Source: JAMXLO01 sp963812505 (GTDB taxonomy: Bacteria; Pseudomonadota; Alphaproteobacteria; Acetobacterales; Acetobacteraceae). Taken from it: DNA of 64,000 bases. Below, one piece after another: positions 54,344-63,282 of the stretch. Where the stretch lies: NCBI GenBank assembly GCA_963812505.1, contig CAWEVM010000009.1, forward strand, positions 62,001 to 126,000, in the 5' to 3' direction. The translations under genes were made by a program, and so were the position numbers. The notes beneath the pieces were generated by a model. That model was not told where the DNA came from, did no database searches, and worked only from the letters and a program-made list of their open reading frames with translations. Position 1 is the first letter of the stretch; the number at the start of each line of letters is the position of its first letter.

Positions 54344-54924
54344 GACGTCGACTCCCATTTCCCCTCCTCGGGTCTGTTGCCTTCGATTTCCGCCCCCAGC
54401 ATAGCCGCATAGGTTGCCGCATCTGGCAGACAACGCAACATCATAGAGGCACGCTTCACACGCGCGGAACCCTCGCTCCACCAGAGTGCATCTGTGGTGC
54501 CGGTCGTGTCCTCCGGCAGGTCGGCTGCACCCAACGCGTCGAGGATCTCCTCTGGCGGCGTATCCTGTTCCAGCGCTGTGCGTCCAGCGGCTTCGCATGT
54601 GTCGAGCCACGCCTCGCCTGCCGCGGCGGCGACGCGGCGTGGGCTGAGTACCGCGAAGGTCAGGGGAAAGTAACGACCGGCCCGATCCACGCTGGGCAGC
54701 ATCAGGCCGAGTACCGCCTGCGTGCCGCACATGCCTGGCGGCAACGTGAAGCGCCAGACTGGGGCTTCGAGAAATGCGGGCAGCCACGCGTCGCCCATCA
54801 ACGCCCGGCTGCCCGCCATCACCGATTGCAGCCAGCCATCCCAGGGATCGATGAAGTCGCGCGGCAGGGCGGCGCGGACGAAATCGCCGCGCGCGGGCAG
54901 TTTGCCGTAAAAGCCTGCGATCAC
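54340..54924 (-). CDS. tagF: T6SS-associated TagF-domain protein
   Basis: 194-residue TagF (ImpM/DUF2094). It begins IAGFYGKLPARGDFVRAALP, the family hallmark, with FLEAPVWRFTLPPGMCGTQA near residue 52. It acts as a post-translational repressor of T6SS in systems with PppA/PpkA. The GTG start overlaps the tssM stop as GTGA. It is followed by the phosphatase gene, matching the known regulatory pairing. Confidence 0.9.
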   Translation of the reverse strand: MIAGFYGKLPARGDFVRAALPRDFIDPWDGWLQSVMAGSRALMGDAWLPAFLEAPVWRFTLPPGMCGTQAVLGLMLPSVDRAGRYFPLTFAVLSPRRVAAAAGEAWLDTCEAAGRTALEQDTPPEEILDALGAADLPEDTTGTTDALWWSEGSARVKRASMMLRCLPDAATYAAMLGAEIEGNRPEEGKWESTS

Positions 54925-57900
54925 ATCGCCGGGCACTTGAAGTCTCGCAGTATGCCTGGGGCGAATGGGTTCAGCACCGACCCAGCCTGGATCTCGTACG
55001 AGGCATGGCGATTGCCGAGGGTGAAATTCAGCATGTAGCGATCGGCTGAATCGGTTGTCGTCAGAGTACCCTGCCCGAACAGCCGGAACAGTGCCCACGG
55101 GCCGTTGGTCTGCATCGCCGCCGGCCCGCTGGACGGTGGCGGATCAAAGATCAGCCGCACGCTGTTCATGCGGTTTGCTCCCGGCCATGTCACCGATGTC
55201 GCGCGCACCGGTCCATGGGCATTGACGATGCTCAGGCCATCCAGGTCCAACGTCACGACCTTGGCGTCGGTGTCCTTCGGTATGATGTCGAACCGTACGG
55301 TCGGCTGATTGCCACCGCCCGCAAAGAACAAATCGCGGATCTGCGACGCGCGCTGAAACATCGCCAGATCCTCTGGCGTGACCGGCGGCGCGACGCCGGC
55401 CGCCGGCTGCGCCTTCCATGTCTCGCCGGAAGTATCGACGAAGTTCAGGAGGTTCTCGTTGAAGTATTTGTCGAGCGATCCGCCGGTCGCAAACAGTCTG
55501 GCGAAGTCGTCGAGCGGGATGTCCTTGATCGATCCAGCGGTGAACGGGTAGCGGCCGGGAACCGCCGTCTTGCACAGCAGGGCCGGCCCGCCTGGTGCGC
55601 CGTAGTTCTTCTTCGCGGTGTCCAGCGCGCCCATGCCGCGCAACTGGTTGCCGCTGATCGCCATTGCCTCCAGCCAGCGCCGCACCGGTTGCGGGTCCTG
55701 ACTGGCCTCGGCTTGCAGGTTCTGCGCAGGGTCGTCGCCGCCCCCAGCAGCGGCCGCGCCGCCCGCCGGCGCTCCCGCCAGACGTGCAAGTTGCACCTGC
55801 AGGTCGTTCAGCAGCTTCAGCGCGTTGTCGATCGGCGCCCCCGGTGGCTTGCCGACGAACGCGATCAGCGCGGCGTAGCGATCTTCGATCGCTTTGCCGG
55901 GCGGTTCCGGCGGCGGACCATTGGCCTGCTTGAACAGCCCTTGAAGTGTCGCCGCGCCGGAGCCTGCCGCCTGCGACGCAGCGGCTGCGGCGCTCTGGGC
56001 CGCACCCTGAACGGCACCAGCAATGCCGGGCGGCGGAGGCGGGGGTTGCGTTAGGGTGAGCTGCCGCGTGATGCCGGCCAGCAGGTCGCGCATCGGCGAC
56101 TGTGGCGAAGCCAGGATGTACAGTTCCTGCACCGCCTGCTGGAGATTGCGCATCGGCGCGACGTCGAGATCGCCCAGCAGGGCGTCCCACTGCCTGGCGT
56201 AATCGGCGGTATACAGCGCGATCACGTCGTGCTGCAGCGTCTGCATCTGCGGGCTCAGCGGATCGATCTGCGCATCCCTGCCCAATACCCAGCTTTCGCT
56301 GGCCACCTGTACGGTGGCTGCGGGCAGGCTGGGCAGCAGAACCTTGTGGAATCCGTCGATGGTGAAGAAACCGGGCACGCCCTCACTCAGCGGCGCGCCG
56401 GAGCGGCGGATGAACACGCGCACGCCCGATGCACCCGCAGCATCGGCCGGCCGCCAAGCCGGCAATGCGCGCGCCTGCTGCGAGCCCTTGATCGTGCTGT
56501 AGACACGGTCTGCCAGGGTGACGCGGCTGAACGTGCGGCGCGCATCCTCGATCAGCGTGCCGTCCAGCGGCACCTTCTCCAGCGGTTGGTCGAGCAGCGC
56601 GGCGAGGTGGCGCTCCAGGCTGTCGCGCAGGTCTTTCGCGGCAGGACCCGGCCATTGCGATTGCCAGTCGAGGCTCATCCATTCCTTGACCAGGTCGCGG
56701 TCAAGCGGTCCGGCAGAGCCGAGCATCAGATAGACACGCGTCGCCTCGTAGAGGAAGGCCGGCTGCGCGAAATGCGCGCGCATCTGGCCCTCCAGCCGGG
56801 CGATCAGCGCCGGCAACAGGATGTGTTGCAGGCCATGGTGATAGACCTCGCGAGCGCCGGCGCCGAGTTTGCCGGTCTGCGACAGGCCGGGGAACCACTG
56901 GAATGAGGACGATGGGGCGTCGACGCCAAACGGCAAGGCGCGCGCCTGATCGAGCAGCGGGGCGATCCTGGCGAGCTGTGGCTCGGCGACCGGATCGAGC
57001 TGAACCAATTGCGCCGACCTGACATAGGCAGCGAGTGCGGCCTGTGATTGATCCACCGCGGCCTGGTTCGCCTGCCGCGTTTGCAGCAGCCCGGCCGTGG
57101 CGCCCAGCACGACCAGCAGCGCGACCGCCGCGGCGCCGGCACGGACAAGCACGTTGCGGCGTACCTGTGCGGGGTCGCGCGCGACGAGTGTCGCCTCGCC
57201 AAAGATGACCTCCTTCAGCAGCCGGCTGAGGAAGTAGCTCCGCCCTTGTTCCGGCCGCAGCGACGGCGCGCGCTGTGCGTCGATGCCGAAGGTGCGGGAC
57301 ATTGCCCCGGTCAGCCGATCGATGGGCGTACCGGCCTGGGTGCCGGAGGTCAGATACGCGCCCCGCAACACCGGGGCAGGGTCCAGGCGGGAACCGCCGA
57401 ACGCCTCGGTCAGGAATTCGCCGATCGGCCCGGCGAGGCTCGCGACCTGTGCGGGGAACCCGGCGATCATGGTGCGGCGGTCGGGGCTGCGTTCGCCCTG
57501 TAGTCGGTCGAGCAGCCGCTCGTTCAGCCGTTCGACCAATATGGCGAACTCTCCGCCGAACAGGCCGGCGGTGCCAGCCTCGGACTTGTTCAGCGGGAAG
57601 GTCATGCCCCACACCTGCCCGCGACGCTCGTGATCGAGGTCGTCGAAGAATTCAGTGAAACCGGCGATCAGATCGGCCTTGGTGAACAGCGCATAGACCG
57701 GCACGCGCACCCCGAGCTGGTCATACACTTCCTTCACGCGGCGTCGGATCGCGCGGGCATGCGCGAGCCGTTCCGCGGCGGGTGCCGCGGCGATATCCGA
57801 CAATGCAATCGCGACCAGGACGCCATTCAGCGGCTGGCGGGCGCGGGTACGGCGCAGCAGGCCGAGAAATGCCTGCCAGCCCGCCTTGTCGACCGCTGCA

Positions 57901-58448
57901 TCGGAGTCCTGCGTGGTGTAGCGGCCGGCGGTGTCGATCAGCACCGCGCTCTCGGTGAACCACCAGTCGCACATCCGCGTGCCACCGACGCCGGCGACCG
58001 CGCTCTGCCCCATCTCGGCGGCGAGCGGGAACGACAGGTCCGCGTTCAGCAGCGCGGTGGTCTTGCCGGCGCCGGGTGGGCCGATGATGACGTACCATGG
58101 CTGCTCGTAGAGATAGCCGCGCGAACCCGATGCCTTCCGCAGCAGCGACAATGCGGTAGTCAGCTTCTCGCGCACCGCGTCTGCTTCCTCGGCGGACGCG
58201 GCGGCGGTGGGATCCACCGCGGTGACGCCCTTGAGCAGAGCGGCCTCTCGCTTCCGCCTCCGGCGATCGAGCCAGAAGTTCAGCCCGCCCCAGAGCAGCA
58301 CCATTGCCGCGATGACGATGGCGCGGGGCTGCCAATCTTCCAACAAGGACAGGAACGGGCCGAACAGCCAGACAAGAACGCCGAGTACCGCAATGCCGAC
58401 GAAGGTCAGGAACCAGCGCGAGCCGAGAAAGCGCAGGACGGCACGCAT
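54921..58448 (-). CDS. tssM: T6SS membrane complex protein TssM (IcmF)
   Basis: 1175-residue IcmF-type protein. Two N-terminal membrane helices lie at residues 12-32 and 43-60. A cytosolic NTPase-like domain has Walker A GPPGAGKTTALLNAD near residue 127 and LIDTAGRYTTQD near residue 175. A third helix near residue 435 (AGAAAVALLVVLGATAGLL) leads to a long periplasmic domain that contacts TssJ. The central low-complexity stretch (PPPPPGIAG, APAGGAAAAGGG) is unusual in length. Confidence 0.95.
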   Translation of the reverse strand: MRAVLRFLGSRWFLTFVGIAVLGVLVWLFGPFLSLLEDWQPRAIVIAAMVLLWGGLNFWLDRRRRKREAALLKGVTAVDPTAAASAEEADAVREKLTTALSLLRKASGSRGYLYEQPWYVIIGPPGAGKTTALLNADLSFPLAAEMGQSAVAGVGGTRMCDWWFTESAVLIDTAGRYTTQDSDAAVDKAGWQAFLGLLRRTRARQPLNGVLVAIALSDIAAAPAAERLAHARAIRRRVKEVYDQLGVRVPVYALFTKADLIAGFTEFFDDLDHERRGQVWGMTFPLNKSEAGTAGLFGGEFAILVERLNERLLDRLQGERSPDRRTMIAGFPAQVASLAGPIGEFLTEAFGGSRLDPAPVLRGAYLTSGTQAGTPIDRLTGAMSRTFGIDAQRAPSLRPEQGRSYFLSRLLKEVIFGEATLVARDPAQVRRNVLVRAGAAAVALLVVLGATAGLLQTRQANQAAVDQSQAALAAYVRSAQLVQLDPVAEPQLARIAPLLDQARALPFGVDAPSSSFQWFPGLSQTGKLGAGAREVYHHGLQHILLPALIARLEGQMRAHFAQPAFLYEATRVYLMLGSAGPLDRDLVKEWMSLDWQSQWPGPAAKDLRDSLERHLAALLDQPLEKVPLDGTLIEDARRTFSRVTLADRVYSTIKGSQQARALPAWRPADAAGASGVRVFIRRSGAPLSEGVPGFFTIDGFHKVLLPSLPAATVQVASESWVLGRDAQIDPLSPQMQTLQHDVIALYTADYARQWDALLGDLDVAPMRNLQQAVQELYILASPQSPMRDLLAGITRQLTLTQPPPPPPGIAGAVQGAAQSAAAAASQAAGSGAATLQGLFKQANGPPPEPPGKAIEDRYAALIAFVGKPPGAPIDNALKLLNDLQVQLARLAGAPAGGAAAAGGGDDPAQNLQAEASQDPQPVRRWLEAMAISGNQLRGMGALDTAKKNYGAPGGPALLCKTAVPGRYPFTAGSIKDIPLDDFARLFATGGSLDKYFNENLLNFVDTSGETWKAQPAAGVAPPVTPEDLAMFQRASQIRDLFFAGGGNQPTVRFDIIPKDTDAKVVTLDLDGLSIVNAHGPVRATSVTWPGANRMNSVRLIFDPPPSSGPAAMQTNGPWALFRLFGQGTLTTTDSADRYMLNFTLGNRHASYEIQAGSVLNPFAPGILRDFKCPAM

Positions 58449-58451
58449 GAT

Positions 58452-59801
58452 CTAGCCCTGCCTCCGCAGTACCACCTCGATGCGGCGGTTCTCGTCGCGG
58501 CCGGCTGGGGTGGCGTTGGACGCTATTGGATCGGCGTCCGCGTGACCCTGCGCCGCGACGCGGCCTGGCTCACCGAGGGCTCGGGCGATGATCGCCTGCG
58601 CGGCCTCGGCGCGCGCCGTGGAGAGCTGGAAGTTCGAGGGAAACTGCACCGTGTGGATCGGCTGGTTGTCGGTGTAGCCGTCGACCGTGACGGGCCCCCT
58701 CTCGGCCTTCAGTGCCTCGCCGATCCGTTGCAGCAGAGGATAGTAGCTGCCCGCCACCGTCGCCCTGCCCGAGGCGAACATGCCGGCGTTGCGGATCCGC
58801 ACGATCGGCGTGGCGTGGTCGCCCAGCACGGTGACCAGCCCCTGGTCGATCTCTGGCTTGAGGAAGAGGTAGAGCGGATCGGCGGCCGCGGCTCTCGGCG
58901 GCGGAGGGACGGGGCTCGCTGGCGCGGCACGTGCGATCCGCGGCATGTGCGCGAGCGGCGCGCCCAGCAGTTGCGCGAACACCCCGTCAGAGGCGGCGTT
59001 GAGCCCGGTGGAGAACCAGACGAACAGCCCGCCGATCACTGCGAGCGCCAACGCACCCATCACCCATGTCGGCAGCGTGGCGCGCGCAGGGCGATAGGGC
59101 GCCCGCACGCCCTGCCAATGCGGTGCGAGCGCCGGATCGGTGCTCTGCCGCTGGCGCGCGATGATGGTGTAGAGATCCTCGCGCAACCGATCGAGTTCGC
59201 CAGGACCGCGCGGCGACAGACGGTAGCGTCCCTGGAAGCCCAGGCTGAGGCAGAGGTACATCAGCTCCAGCACCGGCAGGAACATGCCCGGGTTTTGCCG
59301 AAGCTGGGCGAGCAGGTCGAAGAAGCGCTCGCCGCTGCGCACCTCCTGGTGGAAGGTCGAGACCAGCGACCGCGCCGCCCAGCCGCCGCTGCTGCCCCAT
59401 GGCGTGTTCAGCACCACATCGTCGAGGCTGGCGCACAGTGCGTAGTGCGCCGGACGTAGCTGGTCGATCGGCACGCCACCGTCGCGCGCCGTCTGCTCGA
59501 ATGTGCGGATCTGCTGAATGGCGCGTTCGCGCAGGTCGCCCGGATCCGGCTGGCTGTAGGTGTTGCGAAGGCGCCCGAGCAGTTGCAGCAGCGGCGCCGC
59601 TGCCGCGATCAGCGGGGTCAGGCCGAAGCTGATCGTCTCCGCGCCATCGACCGGGATAGACGCCGCGCCTCGCGCTGGCGGCACGTCGCGGAAGACAGGC
59701 GACACTGGCTGTGGCGGGGGCGCGCCGCGCCGGCCACCGGGGACAGGGCGGATGACGGTGCGGTCGTTGTCGTCGGGTTCGGAGAATGGATTGTCGCTCA
59801 A
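58452..59801 (-). CDS. tssL: T6SS membrane protein TssL (DotU) with C-terminal OmpA domain
   Basis: 449-residue fusion. The DotU domain (residues 55-235) has LRPAHYALCASLDDVVLNTP and FFDLLAQLRQNPGMFLPVLE. A single membrane helix (AVIGGLFVWFSTGL, near residue 250) is followed by an OmpA-like domain from about residue 315 with VTVDGYTDNQP and NRRIEVVL. The TTG start at 59801 lies 7 bases after the tssK stop and gives the family-length N-terminus. The OmpA part binds peptidoglycan. Confidence 0.93.
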   Translation of the reverse strand: MSDNPFSEPDDNDRTVIRPVPGGRRGAPPPQPVSPVFRDVPPARGAASIPVDGAETISFGLTPLIAAAAPLLQLLGRLRNTYSQPDPGDLRERAIQQIRTFEQTARDGGVPIDQLRPAHYALCASLDDVVLNTPWGSSGGWAARSLVSTFHQEVRSGERFFDLLAQLRQNPGMFLPVLELMYLCLSLGFQGRYRLSPRGPGELDRLREDLYTIIARQRQSTDPALAPHWQGVRAPYRPARATLPTWVMGALALAVIGGLFVWFSTGLNAASDGVFAQLLGAPLAHMPRIARAAPASPVPPPPRAAAADPLYLFLKPEIDQGLVTVLGDHATPIVRIRNAGMFASGRATVAGSYYPLLQRIGEALKAERGPVTVDGYTDNQPIHTVQFPSNFQLSTARAEAAQAIIARALGEPGRVAAQGHADADPIASNATPAGRDENRRIEVVLRRQG

Positions 59802-59808
59802 GGGTGTC

Positions 59809-61131
59809 TCATCCGCGGATCGCCCAAAGCTCCAGCCTGAGATTGGGGAAGTCCCCTGATACGTGGATCGCGAAGCCGCCCGAGTTCTGCATCTGCTGCC
59901 AATGCGGACTGGCGCGGTCCAACTCGAAATACGTCGCCCCCGCGTAGAACGGCAGTTGCCGAGGCGCCACCGGCAGCGGACGCACCGCGATGCCTGGCAG
60001 CGCCACATTCACCAGCTCACGGATGTGCTCCACCGCGCCGATCTTCACCTGCGAGGGGAACAGCCGGCGCAACTGCTCGGCCTGAACGTCTGCCTGCACT
60101 GTCATGACGAAATTCGACGCGCGCAGGATCGAGCGGTCGGTGATCGGCCCGACGCGCACACCATGTCGCGCATCGCGCAGCGGGATCGCGATGGCCGTCG
60201 CCTCCAGCACCGCGGACAGTGCGCGCCGAAGGTCGGCCACCACTGGTGCGAAGCTGCGCTGCAGATCGTCGTGGCGGTAGGCGGGATACGCAGTGGGTCG
60301 CCGCGTATCGAGGAATGTCGCGAACTCGCCCGCCATCTGCACCAACGCGGTATACAGTGATTCTGGATGCAGGTTCGCCGCGTCAGCCCAGTGCGCAAGC
60401 ACGTTCTGCCAGCCATTGATTGACTGCAGCAGCAGAAAGTCGGCGACCTGCGCGACGCCGGCCTGACCCGGCGCGGTCATGCGCGCGGCCAGCGCCTCGC
60501 CACGCTGGTTCAGCATGCCGGACAACTCCGCGATCAATCCCGCCAGCGGTGCCGCGGCGGAGCATACCAGCGATGGCGGCATCCACCGTTCGTCGAGGAT
60601 AATGCGGCGATCCGCAGTGACCTCGGTCACGCGTGCCAGGCCGATGCTCAGATATCCGGTGCGTTCGTCAGTCTCCAGGAGGTAGCGCATGCGCAGCCGG
60701 CCCACATGCAACTCGGCAGGCTGCGGCGATGCCGAATGCGTGTCGTACGCTTCGAACGGACGCGCGGCGTAGCGGCCCTCGGTGGCGCTGTCGGCGACCT
60801 CCACCGCGCCTGCCTGACGGATCGGCAGCGCGAGATACACCAGCACGTTGCGCGCGCTCTCCGGGAGCTCGAGCGGTGGCGGATGGTCGGTCTCGCCGGG
60901 CAGCGAGAATGGCGTGCCGTCCTCGAACACGCCCGAGGCGGAGGCCAGCGCGAAACGGCCCGTGCCAAGCAGGTCACGATCCAGCGCGTATTCCACCAGG
61001 CCCCACGGGTGCGGCCGCAACGCCTGCACACGTCCGCGCACAAGCTGTTCCGTCCAGCGATCCTGTTGCTGGAAGTGCTGCGTGCGCAGGAACATACCCT
61101 CCTGCCAGACCACGCGGTTCGTCCAGCTCAT
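59809..61131 (-). CDS. tssK: T6SS baseplate-membrane linker TssK
   Basis: 440-residue TssK (ImpJ/VasE). It begins MSWTNRVVWQEGMFLRTQHF, the invariant N-terminus (W-x-EGMfLxPQHFQQ), and contains GRVQALRPHPWGLVEYALDR near residue 33 and ILRASNFVMTVQADVQAEQL near residue 335. It links the baseplate to TssL/TssM. It lies 34 bases after tssJ. Confidence 0.96.
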   Translation of the reverse strand: MSWTNRVVWQEGMFLRTQHFQQQDRWTEQLVRGRVQALRPHPWGLVEYALDRDLLGTGRFALASASGVFEDGTPFSLPGETDHPPPLELPESARNVLVYLALPIRQAGAVEVADSATEGRYAARPFEAYDTHSASPQPAELHVGRLRMRYLLETDERTGYLSIGLARVTEVTADRRIILDERWMPPSLVCSAAAPLAGLIAELSGMLNQRGEALAARMTAPGQAGVAQVADFLLLQSINGWQNVLAHWADAANLHPESLYTALVQMAGEFATFLDTRRPTAYPAYRHDDLQRSFAPVVADLRRALSAVLEATAIAIPLRDARHGVRVGPITDRSILRASNFVMTVQADVQAEQLRRLFPSQVKIGAVEHIRELVNVALPGIAVRPLPVAPRQLPFYAGATYFELDRASPHWQQMQNSGGFAIHVSGDFPNLRLELWAIRG

Positions 61132-61165
61132 TGATCGACTTCCCCCCTGGCCCGCCCGCGCCAGA

Positions 61166-61627
61166 TCAGCCGGGCTTGAGCGTCATAGCAAGTTTGCCGA
61201 CATTCAGTATGAGTTTCGTCGGCCCGCTGTCGGCGGCCGGCGCATCGGCACGCCACTGCGCATTGTCGATGTCGCGGTACAGCACGGCCACGCCGATGGC
61301 CTGCACACCGCTCTTGAGCTCGAACTGCTTTGTCTGTGTTTCGCCCGGTGACAGGACAAATTCCTGTGAGCTGACACTGTCCTGACCCAGCGCCTGCTGC
61401 TCGTGTTCAGTCAGCGCGAACACGTCGACGCGCTCGAACTTCGCGGTCTGCGTCAACTGGTAGACGCGCACCGCGACCGGCTGCGCCTTGCCGTCGGAGT
61501 CTGGGTTCTGCTCGGCGCTGCCAATCATAGTGAGGGTCAGCACGGGCGGCGGCTTCGGCTTTGGCCCCCCGCAGTTGGCCAGCACCAGCGCGGAAAGCAG
61601 CGGCAGCAGATAGCGACGACGGATCAT
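61166..61627 (-). CDS. tssJ: T6SS outer-membrane lipoprotein TssJ
   Basis: 153-residue SciN/TssJ. The signal and lipobox are LVLANC, with Cys19 lipidated. The mature domain has LTLTMIGSAEQNPDSDGKAQ, VAVRVYQLTQTAKFERVDVF and the YRDIDNAQWRADAP strand typical of the family. It anchors TssM at the outer membrane. The ATG overlaps the tagH stop by ATGA. Confidence 0.92.
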   Translation of the reverse strand: MIRRRYLLPLLSALVLANCGGPKPKPPPVLTLTMIGSAEQNPDSDGKAQPVAVRVYQLTQTAKFERVDVFALTEHEQQALGQDSVSSQEFVLSPGETQTKQFELKSGVQAIGVAVLYRDIDNAQWRADAPAADSGPTKLILNVGKLAMTLKPG

Positions 61628-63063
61628 TGGCGATTTCTCGCGGAAATTTCTTGCAGAGAACGCTCATAGGCGCGGGCGAACGCCTTGCCGAACACACTGT
61701 CGAAGTCATCAGCCAGCGCCTGCACGGTGCGGGCGTGCAATGTCTCATAGGCGTCCCACGCGCGCGCCTTCTTCTGCGCCGGCAGCAATGACATGCCGCC
61801 GCCCTGTTCGACCTGGGCGCGCAGCTTCACCGGAGCCAGCCCATCCAGCAGCGTGCGCACCGCCGACTGCATTGCCGCGATCGATGCCAGTTCGTGCAGC
61901 CTGATGTCGCGCAGTGCATCTGCCACCGCCTCGTGCGGCGCCATGTCGGTGCGGCGTCCGGTTCCGAGCAGCGCCGCCAACGCGTCGTCGTCGCCGGCGG
62001 AGAATTTCAACGGATTGTTGCCGTGCGCCTGGATCATCGTCTGCTCGATGCGGAACTCGCTCTTGATCTGAGCGCGGGCGATCAGCACGGCACGCAGTCC
62101 GGCCACGAGATTGCGGAACGCCTTGCCCAACGCGAGCATCGTCGCAGGCGGGTCCTTGGGACGCGCATCGTGGAGCCCGACGCCTTCGAGGAACGCCGCG
62201 AGCAGCGCGCCATCATCGGCAACCGCTTCCGGCTCCTGCTTTGGCGGTGGCGGAGGCGCCAGCGTGACGACCGGTTCGGCCGGCGGGGCTTTCGCAGGGG
62301 GAGGCACGCGCACGACAGGCGGCGGAGGTGGGGCAGGGGTCGGTCTCGCGTTGCCGGGTGGGGCGATCCCCTCGAGCAGGTCCTTGTCCCAGTCGTCCGG
62401 CAGCAGGTCATCGCCCGGAATGACGCCGCCTGCATGCAGCGGCATCTGGCCGACCTGTGCCGGCGGATGGAACGCGTCCTGCATCGCCGGCGAGTTGTCC
62501 GCCTGCGTTGGGCCGCGGAACGGCGTCTCGTGCGACTCGGACGCCAGCGGGTCAAAATCGTGCGGCAATTGCGCCGAGCCTGCCGAGATGCTTACGCTCG
62601 GGCGGTCCGGCTCGTCGAAGGGATTGCGCTGCCGCTCGGCCGGCCCGAACGGGTCCATCGAGAACGGATCGGCCGAGAACGGATCGGCCGAGAACGAATC
62701 GGCGAACGGGCCGCCGCGGGAAGCAGGGCCCGGTCGCGCAATCTCTTCGTCCACCAGCCGCATCTCGATTTCGTAGGCGCCGACGCGCACGCGGTCGCCG
62801 TCCCGCAGGCGGCGCAGATCGCCCGCCCCGATGGGATCGTTTTCGCGATTGAGAAAAGTGCCGTTGGTCGAGGTGTCCGCGAGCTGCCACGATCCGCCGC
62901 GGAATGCCACGGCGAAGTGTCGCTTCGACAGCAGTCGTTCGGGATCGGGCAGCACCCAGTCGACACCAGGCCCGCGCCCGACGGAGAATTCCCCGCCGGT
63001 GACATTGCGGGTCTCGGGTGCCACCGCGTCCGGGCAGCGCAGTACAGTCATCGTCAGTTGCAT
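61624..63063 (-). CDS. tagH: FHA-domain T6SS protein TagH
   Basis: 479-residue protein. The N-terminal FHA domain (residues 15-105) has GEFSVGRGPGVDWVLPDPER and LLSKRHFAVAF, the phosphothreonine-binding loop. A long Pro/Ala-rich linker, with a FADSFSADPFSADPFSMDPF repeat near residue 122, leads to the C-terminal type VI FHA-associated domain from about residue 280. It acts in the threonine-phosphorylation switch with a kinase and the PP2C phosphatase at the far end of this block. The start lies within a 17-bp tandem duplication. Confidence 0.9.
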   Translation of the reverse strand: MQLTMTVLRCPDAVAPETRNVTGGEFSVGRGPGVDWVLPDPERLLSKRHFAVAFRGGSWQLADTSTNGTFLNRENDPIGAGDLRRLRDGDRVRVGAYEIEMRLVDEEIARPGPASRGGPFADSFSADPFSADPFSMDPFGPAERQRNPFDEPDRPSVSISAGSAQLPHDFDPLASESHETPFRGPTQADNSPAMQDAFHPPAQVGQMPLHAGGVIPGDDLLPDDWDKDLLEGIAPPGNARPTPAPPPPPVVRVPPPAKAPPAEPVVTLAPPPPPKQEPEAVADDGALLAAFLEGVGLHDARPKDPPATMLALGKAFRNLVAGLRAVLIARAQIKSEFRIEQTMIQAHGNNPLKFSAGDDDALAALLGTGRRTDMAPHEAVADALRDIRLHELASIAAMQSAVRTLLDGLAPVKLRAQVEQGGGMSLLPAQKKARAWDAYETLHARTVQALADDFDSVFGKAFARAYERSLQEISARNRQ

Positions 63064-63082
63064 GGCATCGTCAGTTGCATGG
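63049..63082. repeat. Perfect 17-bp tandem duplication over the tagH start
   Basis: CATCGTCAGTTGCATGG occurs twice in direct succession. On the coding strand each copy gives ATGCAACTGACGATG. The upstream copy is out of frame with tagH and encodes an eight-codon frame (MQLTMPCN, then TGA) that overlaps the tagH start at 63063, so a tiny leader peptide may affect tagH translation. Confidence 0.75.
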
Positions 63083-63228
63083 TCTCAATCGCAATGCGTT
63101 TCTGCGGGGCGCCGGTCAAGGCCACCCGCGCCACATTACGCCCACTTTCAACGCAGCGGCGCAATCTTTCTTCCCGCTCCGTAACGTCACTGCGAACTGC
63201 GCGTGAAGCTGTGTGATGATGCGCTTAC

Positions 63229-63276
63229 GCTCCCCCGCCCTTTGCGGGAGGGGGCTGGGGGAGGGGGCCGCCGTCA
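63229..63276. repeat. C/G-rich intergenic palindromic repeat
   Basis: A CTCCCCCGCCCTTTGCGGGAG hairpin followed by a G-rich tail (GGGGGCTGGGGGAGGGGG). It lies between tagH and the SDR gene, just after the SDR stop on the reverse strand. The G-rich half could also form a quadruplex. It is a common type of dispersed element. Confidence 0.5.
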
Positions 63277-63282
63277 AACCCA

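Noticed and set aside
57630..59459. 609-codon frame opposite tssM and tssL
   Set aside because: It crosses the boundary of two well-supported T6SS genes and has no domain or start signal.
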